Positions 61,356-64,000 of a stretch of DNA of 64,000 nucleotides are shown in pieces. Numbering within the stretch: the first letter of the stretch is position 1; each line of letters begins with the position of its first letter. The notes under the pieces are model-generated. The model did not search any database. It was not told where the DNA came from and saw only the letters and a program-made list of their open reading frames with translations. The DNA is from Natronincola peptidivorans (lineage in GTDB: Bacteria > Bacillota > Clostridia > Peptostreptococcales > Natronincolaceae), in NCBI RefSeq assembly GCF_900111615.1, contig NZ_FOHU01000008.1:1-64000 (forward strand), in the 5' to 3' direction. The position numbers and the translations under genes were made by a program.

Positions 61356-62208
61356 TATAACTCAACCTCACAATCGCATCCGTCACCTTAGCGGTTCTTA
61401 GGTTTTCTACAATATCATGTACCCGGAGTACATCAACCCCTTGTATTATTCCCATCACAGATGTGGCTAGAGTTCCTTCAACTCTTTCTTCCGGTGGTAA
61501 ATCTAATATTTTTCCAATCATAGATTTCCTTGATGTTCCTAATAGGAGTGGATAACCTAGGGTATTGAGCTCACTCAATCTAGCCATCACCTTCATATTT
61601 TGCTCAGGATTTTTACCGAAGCCTATACCTGGATCTAGTATAATCTTGTCCTCATTTATCCCTGCCTTCAAGGCTATATCAATGGACTTCTCTAAAAAAT
61701 CTTTTATAGTTTCTATAATATCCTTGTGGTACTCCGTACCTATTTGGTTGTGCATCATAACGATAGGTACATCATATTTAGCTATAACAGCTGCTAAATT
61801 TGGGTCCCTCTGTAGTCCCCAAACATCATTGATCATATGTGCCCCTGCATCTAAAACTTTTTCTGCTACTTCTGCCTTATATGTATCTACGGAGATGGGG
61901 ATTTTTATTTCCTTTACCAATCTCTCAACCACTGGTAGCACTCTGGACATTTCTATCTCAGCTGTCACCTCTGCTGCCCCAGGTCTGGTGGATTCTCCAC
62001 CTATATCGATGATGTCTGCTCCGTCCTCTACCATTTGTTTCCCATGAGCTACAGCCTTTTCTATATCTATATAGCTGCCTCCATCAGAAAAGGAATCAGG
62101 GGTAACATTTAGAATACCCATAATATATGTTCTTTTACCAAAGTATATGGTGTCTTCACCACATTTCATCTCTAGATTGCCTTTAGGATAATAATGAATA
62201 TTGTTCAT
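61348..62208 (-). CDS. folP: Dihydropteroate synthase
   Basis: A 286-residue TIM-barrel enzyme that condenses the pterin pyrophosphate with 4-aminobenzoate; it is the target of sulfonamides. Motifs are YIMGILNVTPDSFSDGG, the pterin-binding GADIIDIGGESTRPGA, ISVDTYKAEVAE, INDVWGLQ, DPGIGFGKNPEQN and LLGTSRKSMI. The ATG at 62208 is used because GGAGGG lies eight bases upstream; a TTG at 62235 would place the binding site inside the gene. It is flanked by folE and folB. Confidence 0.96.
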   Translation of the reverse strand: MNNIHYYPKGNLEMKCGEDTIYFGKRTYIMGILNVTPDSFSDGGSYIDIEKAVAHGKQMVEDGADIIDIGGESTRPGAAEVTAEIEMSRVLPVVERLVKEIKIPISVDTYKAEVAEKVLDAGAHMINDVWGLQRDPNLAAVIAKYDVPIVMMHNQIGTEYHKDIIETIKDFLEKSIDIALKAGINEDKIILDPGIGFGKNPEQNMKVMARLSELNTLGYPLLLGTSRKSMIGKILDLPPEERVEGTLATSVMGIIQGVDVLRVHDIVENLRTAKVTDAIVRLSYNG

Positions 62209-62224
62209 ATGATCAACCCTCCGA

Positions 62225-62791
62225 TTAACTGCCAAATTGTATTAAGGACATGGCCTCTGACCTAGCCTTTGCATCTTTTTGGAATATTCCCCTTACAACT
62301 GAGGTAACAGTCTTAGAACCAGGCTTTTTAACACCTCTCATGGTCATACACATATGCTCTGCCTCCACCACCACAATAACACCATGTGGCTGCAGCTTTT
62401 TAACCATTGTATCTGCTATGGTAGCTGTAAGGCGTTCTTGTAGCTGAGGTCGTCTAGCTACAGTATCTACTACCCTAGCTAACTTACTTAGGCCTGTTAG
62501 CTTTCCATTCTTAGGTATATAACCTACATGAACTTTTCCAAAAAAGGGTACTAGATGATGCTCGCACATAGAATGAAAAGAAATGTCCTTCACTAGTACT
62601 AATTCCTCATGCTTCTCTTCCTGAAAATATATATCAAGATGCTCCTCAGGGTCAACCTCTAAGCCTGAGAATATTTCTTCATACATTTTAGCAATCCTTT
62701 TAGGGGTGTCCTTTAAACCTTCTCTATCAGGATTTTCACCTACCGCCTCTAAAATATCTCGGACAGCTTTTTCTATTTTTTCTTTATCCAT
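62225..62791 (-). CDS. folE: GTP cyclohydrolase I
   Basis: A 188-residue zinc enzyme that turns GTP into dihydroneopterin triphosphate, the first step of the pathway. It shows [20 protein letters not shown], the zinc and active-site segment [46 protein letters not shown], and [23 protein letters not shown] with the second zinc cysteine and catalytic histidine. The ribosome binding site is GGAAGAGGG. It sits between pabC and folP. Confidence 0.96.
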   Translation of the reverse strand: MDKEKIEKAVRDILEAVGENPDREGLKDTPKRIAKMYEEIFSGLEVDPEEHLDIYFQEEKHEELVLVKDISFHSMCEHHLVPFFGKVHVGYIPKNGKLTGLSKLARVVDTVARRPQLQERLTATIADTMVKKLQPHGVIVVVEAEHMCMTMRGVKKPGSKTVTSVVRGIFQKDAKARSEAMSLIQFGS

Positions 62792-62810
62792 TTATATCCC
62801 TCTTCCTTTG

Positions 62811-63629
62811 CTATTGTATCCTAGCCTTATCATCACCATACTGCTTTATCAACTCTTGAGTAATAGTATTTGCATTTAAATCTAGTTTTTTACCATCTAT
62901 TTCAGCAACTGGCATAATCTCCAGTAAAGAATTGGTTACAAAGACTTCCTCTGCCATCATTAGATCCTGCTTTGTGTATTCTCCAATCTCGATATTTAAC
63001 TTTAATGCTTTGATCAACTCTATTATTCTTTGTCGCATAATTCCAGGTAATAACCCACAGCTGATAGAAGGTGTAAAAATAGTGTCTCCCTTTACAAAAA
63101 AGATATTGGATAGGCTTCCTTCACATAGTTTATCATAAATATTGACATATACTGCCTCTTGGTATCCTTGTGCCAAGGCCTGCTGCCGAACAAGATGGTT
63201 TTCCATATAATTATTGGATTTTATATAGGTTAATAATGCATAAGGATTTCGTTTAGCATCAGTAAAAGTAATTCTAAATCCTCTTTGGGAGTCTTCTTTT
63301 TTATAATGATTCTCCCTTGTGGAAACAATTAATCTAGTTTTTTCTTTCTCTTTAACACATGTTATCCTTAGCACACCGGAGGAAAGCTGATTTGCTTTAA
63401 TTAACTCTTGACAATACTGCTCTACAACAGGATCCTCTATCTCTAAAGACATATTTATCTTTTTCAAAGATATCTTCATTCTTTCCAAATGCTCTTGAAA
63501 ATAATGAATTCTATTTTCTTGGAATTTAATTGTCTCAAATAATCCATAACCATAGATGAAGCCTTCACTGTCAAGGTTTATAGAGGCTTGTTTTAACGGT
63601 ATCAGCTGACCGTTGATGGAAATATACAT
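62811..63629 (-). CDS. pabC: 4-amino-4-deoxychorismate lyase
   Basis: A 272-residue fold-type IV PLP enzyme that splits aminodeoxychorismate into 4-aminobenzoate and pyruvate. LDSEGFIYGYGLFETIKFQENRI is the conserved N-terminal block, the PLP-lysine is in TYIKSNNYMENHL, the GYQEAVYVNIYDKLCEGSLSNIFFV segment contains the conserved glutamate, and LLPGIMRQRIIEL and EVFVTNSLLEIMPV follow. D-amino-acid and branched-chain aminotransferases share the fold, but the place between pabB and folE supports pabC. AAGGTGATG precedes the ATG. Confidence 0.92.
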   Translation of the reverse strand: MYISINGQLIPLKQASINLDSEGFIYGYGLFETIKFQENRIHYFQEHLERMKISLKKINMSLEIEDPVVEQYCQELIKANQLSSGVLRITCVKEKEKTRLIVSTRENHYKKEDSQRGFRITFTDAKRNPYALLTYIKSNNYMENHLVRQQALAQGYQEAVYVNIYDKLCEGSLSNIFFVKGDTIFTPSISCGLLPGIMRQRIIELIKALKLNIEIGEYTKQDLMMAEEVFVTNSLLEIMPVAEIDGKKLDLNANTITQELIKQYGDDKARIQ

Positions 63630-63665
63630 ATTTCATCACCTTCATTTTTATATAGTACCTACAAA

Positions 63666-64000
63666 CTAACTGTTTAAGGCTTGTATTAATGCCCTGGCTT
63701 TGTGAAGTGTTTCCTCATATTCTTCCTCTGCATCAGAATCCCACACAATTCCTCCACCAACTTGAAAATAAGCCTGATTATTCTTACATAGAATGGTGCG
63801 TATAACGATATTTAAGTCCATATCTCCATTCAATCCTATATATCCAATAGAGCCCGTATAAACATTTCTTTGGGTAGGCTCTAACTCATCTATGATTTCC
63901 ATTGCACGTATTTTAGGTGCTCCGGTTATAGACCCTCCAGGGAAAGTAGCTTTAATGGCATCTATCACATCGCAATCCTTTCGTAGCTCTCCCTCTATAG
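63666..64000 (-). CDS. pabB: Aminodeoxychorismate synthase component I, C-terminal part (cut by window edge)
   Basis: The open frame runs to the right edge, so only about the last 111 residues are seen. They contain the chorismate-binding signature PGGSITGAPKIRAMEIIDELEP, GSIGYIGLNGDMDLNIVIRTI, and the C-terminal VGGGIVWDSDAEEEYEETLHKA. A GTG at 63968 is not the start, since the frame continues through IEGELRKDCD. PabB makes aminodeoxychorismate from chorismate with ammonia from PabA. Anthranilate synthase TrpE and isochorismate synthase share the domain; the folate context decides for pabB. The distance to pabC is 36 bases. Confidence 0.92.
   Translation of the reverse strand, partial: IEGELRKDCDVIDAIKATFPGGSITGAPKIRAMEIIDELEPTQRNVYTGSIGYIGLNGDMDLNIVIRTILCKNNQAYFQVGGGIVWDSDAEEEYEETLHKARALIQALNS

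Noticed and set aside
61565-62047. 160-codon open frame on the plus strand
   Set aside because: It is antisense to folP and shows no family resemblance or binding site.

Overview
The window is low-GC DNA from an anaerobic, endospore-forming member of the Clostridia (Firmicutes). The spore genes (a small acid-soluble protein near 500 and cotJA-cotJB-cotJC near 45 kb), anaerobic enzymes (2-hydroxyacyl-CoA dehydratase-type reductase and activase near 54 kb, radical SAM enzyme near 49.5 kb, epoxyqueuosine reductase), strong AGGAGG-type ribosome binding sites and many stem-loop/T-tract terminators all fit this. The overall look resembles Alkaliphilus-like Clostridia, but this is a judgement by eye and no database was searched. 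Most genes lie on the minus strand. No rRNA, tRNA or CRISPR array was seen.

Layout: 0-7 kb holds the end of an unidentified, perhaps transposase-like gene, a spore protein, DegV, two DUF362 proteins (one with ferredoxin clusters), a LysM-anchored 5'-nucleotidase and a HAD phosphatase. A PerR/Fur-type regulator with a near-consensus promoter follows at 7.1 kb. From 16.8 down to 7.5 kb runs a cobalamin operon: promoter, B12 riboswitch, intrinsic terminator, then cobU-cobO-cobS-cobC-btuF-btuC-btuD-cobQ-cbiB-cobD. It covers corrinoid uptake, adenosylation, amidation, aminopropanol-arm attachment and nucleotide-loop assembly; no corrin-ring genes and no cobT are in the window.

17-32 kb carries envelope and housekeeping genes: a CAP-domain protein, TraB-family membrane protein, LCAT-like lipase, Ogt, DUF2225, VanW, an FtsA-like ATPase with unusual C-terminal repeats, endonuclease III, DUF503 and a two-gene RND efflux system. 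31-43 kb holds a glycine C-acetyltransferase-like enzyme, a Lon-related protease, QueG, two signal peptidases I, a DMT transporter, a TGS/uridine-kinase fusion, a CBS protein, a cysteine-free YtxJ-like protein and a membrane protein with an MltG-like domain.

43-51 kb holds a PrsW-like protease, a thioesterase, the cotJ operon and an AmmeMemoRadiSam group (A/B fusion and radical SAM enzyme) split by the NAD(P)H-hydrate repair gene. Two short non-coding mobile-like elements with TGTTGAAAAA-type ends lie here: one sits inside a duplicated terminator, the other supplies the last codons and stop of the repair gene. 51-59 kb has mnmA, a DUF3298 protein, an HpcH/HpaI aldolase, a double-cubane-type reductase system, and a DUF4179-AraC-Cdd1-VOC operon. 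59.7-64 kb is a folate/aminobenzoate operon (pabB-pabC-folE-folP-folB-folK-aroF) that runs off the right edge.

Starts were moved from the longest possible start to an internal codon wherever a good ribosome binding site decided it. I saw no single obviously new defence or biosynthetic system; the best leads are the two short elements, the cysteine-free YtxJ homologue, the FtsA-like repeat protein and the AmmeMemoRadiSam/Nnr neighbourhood.
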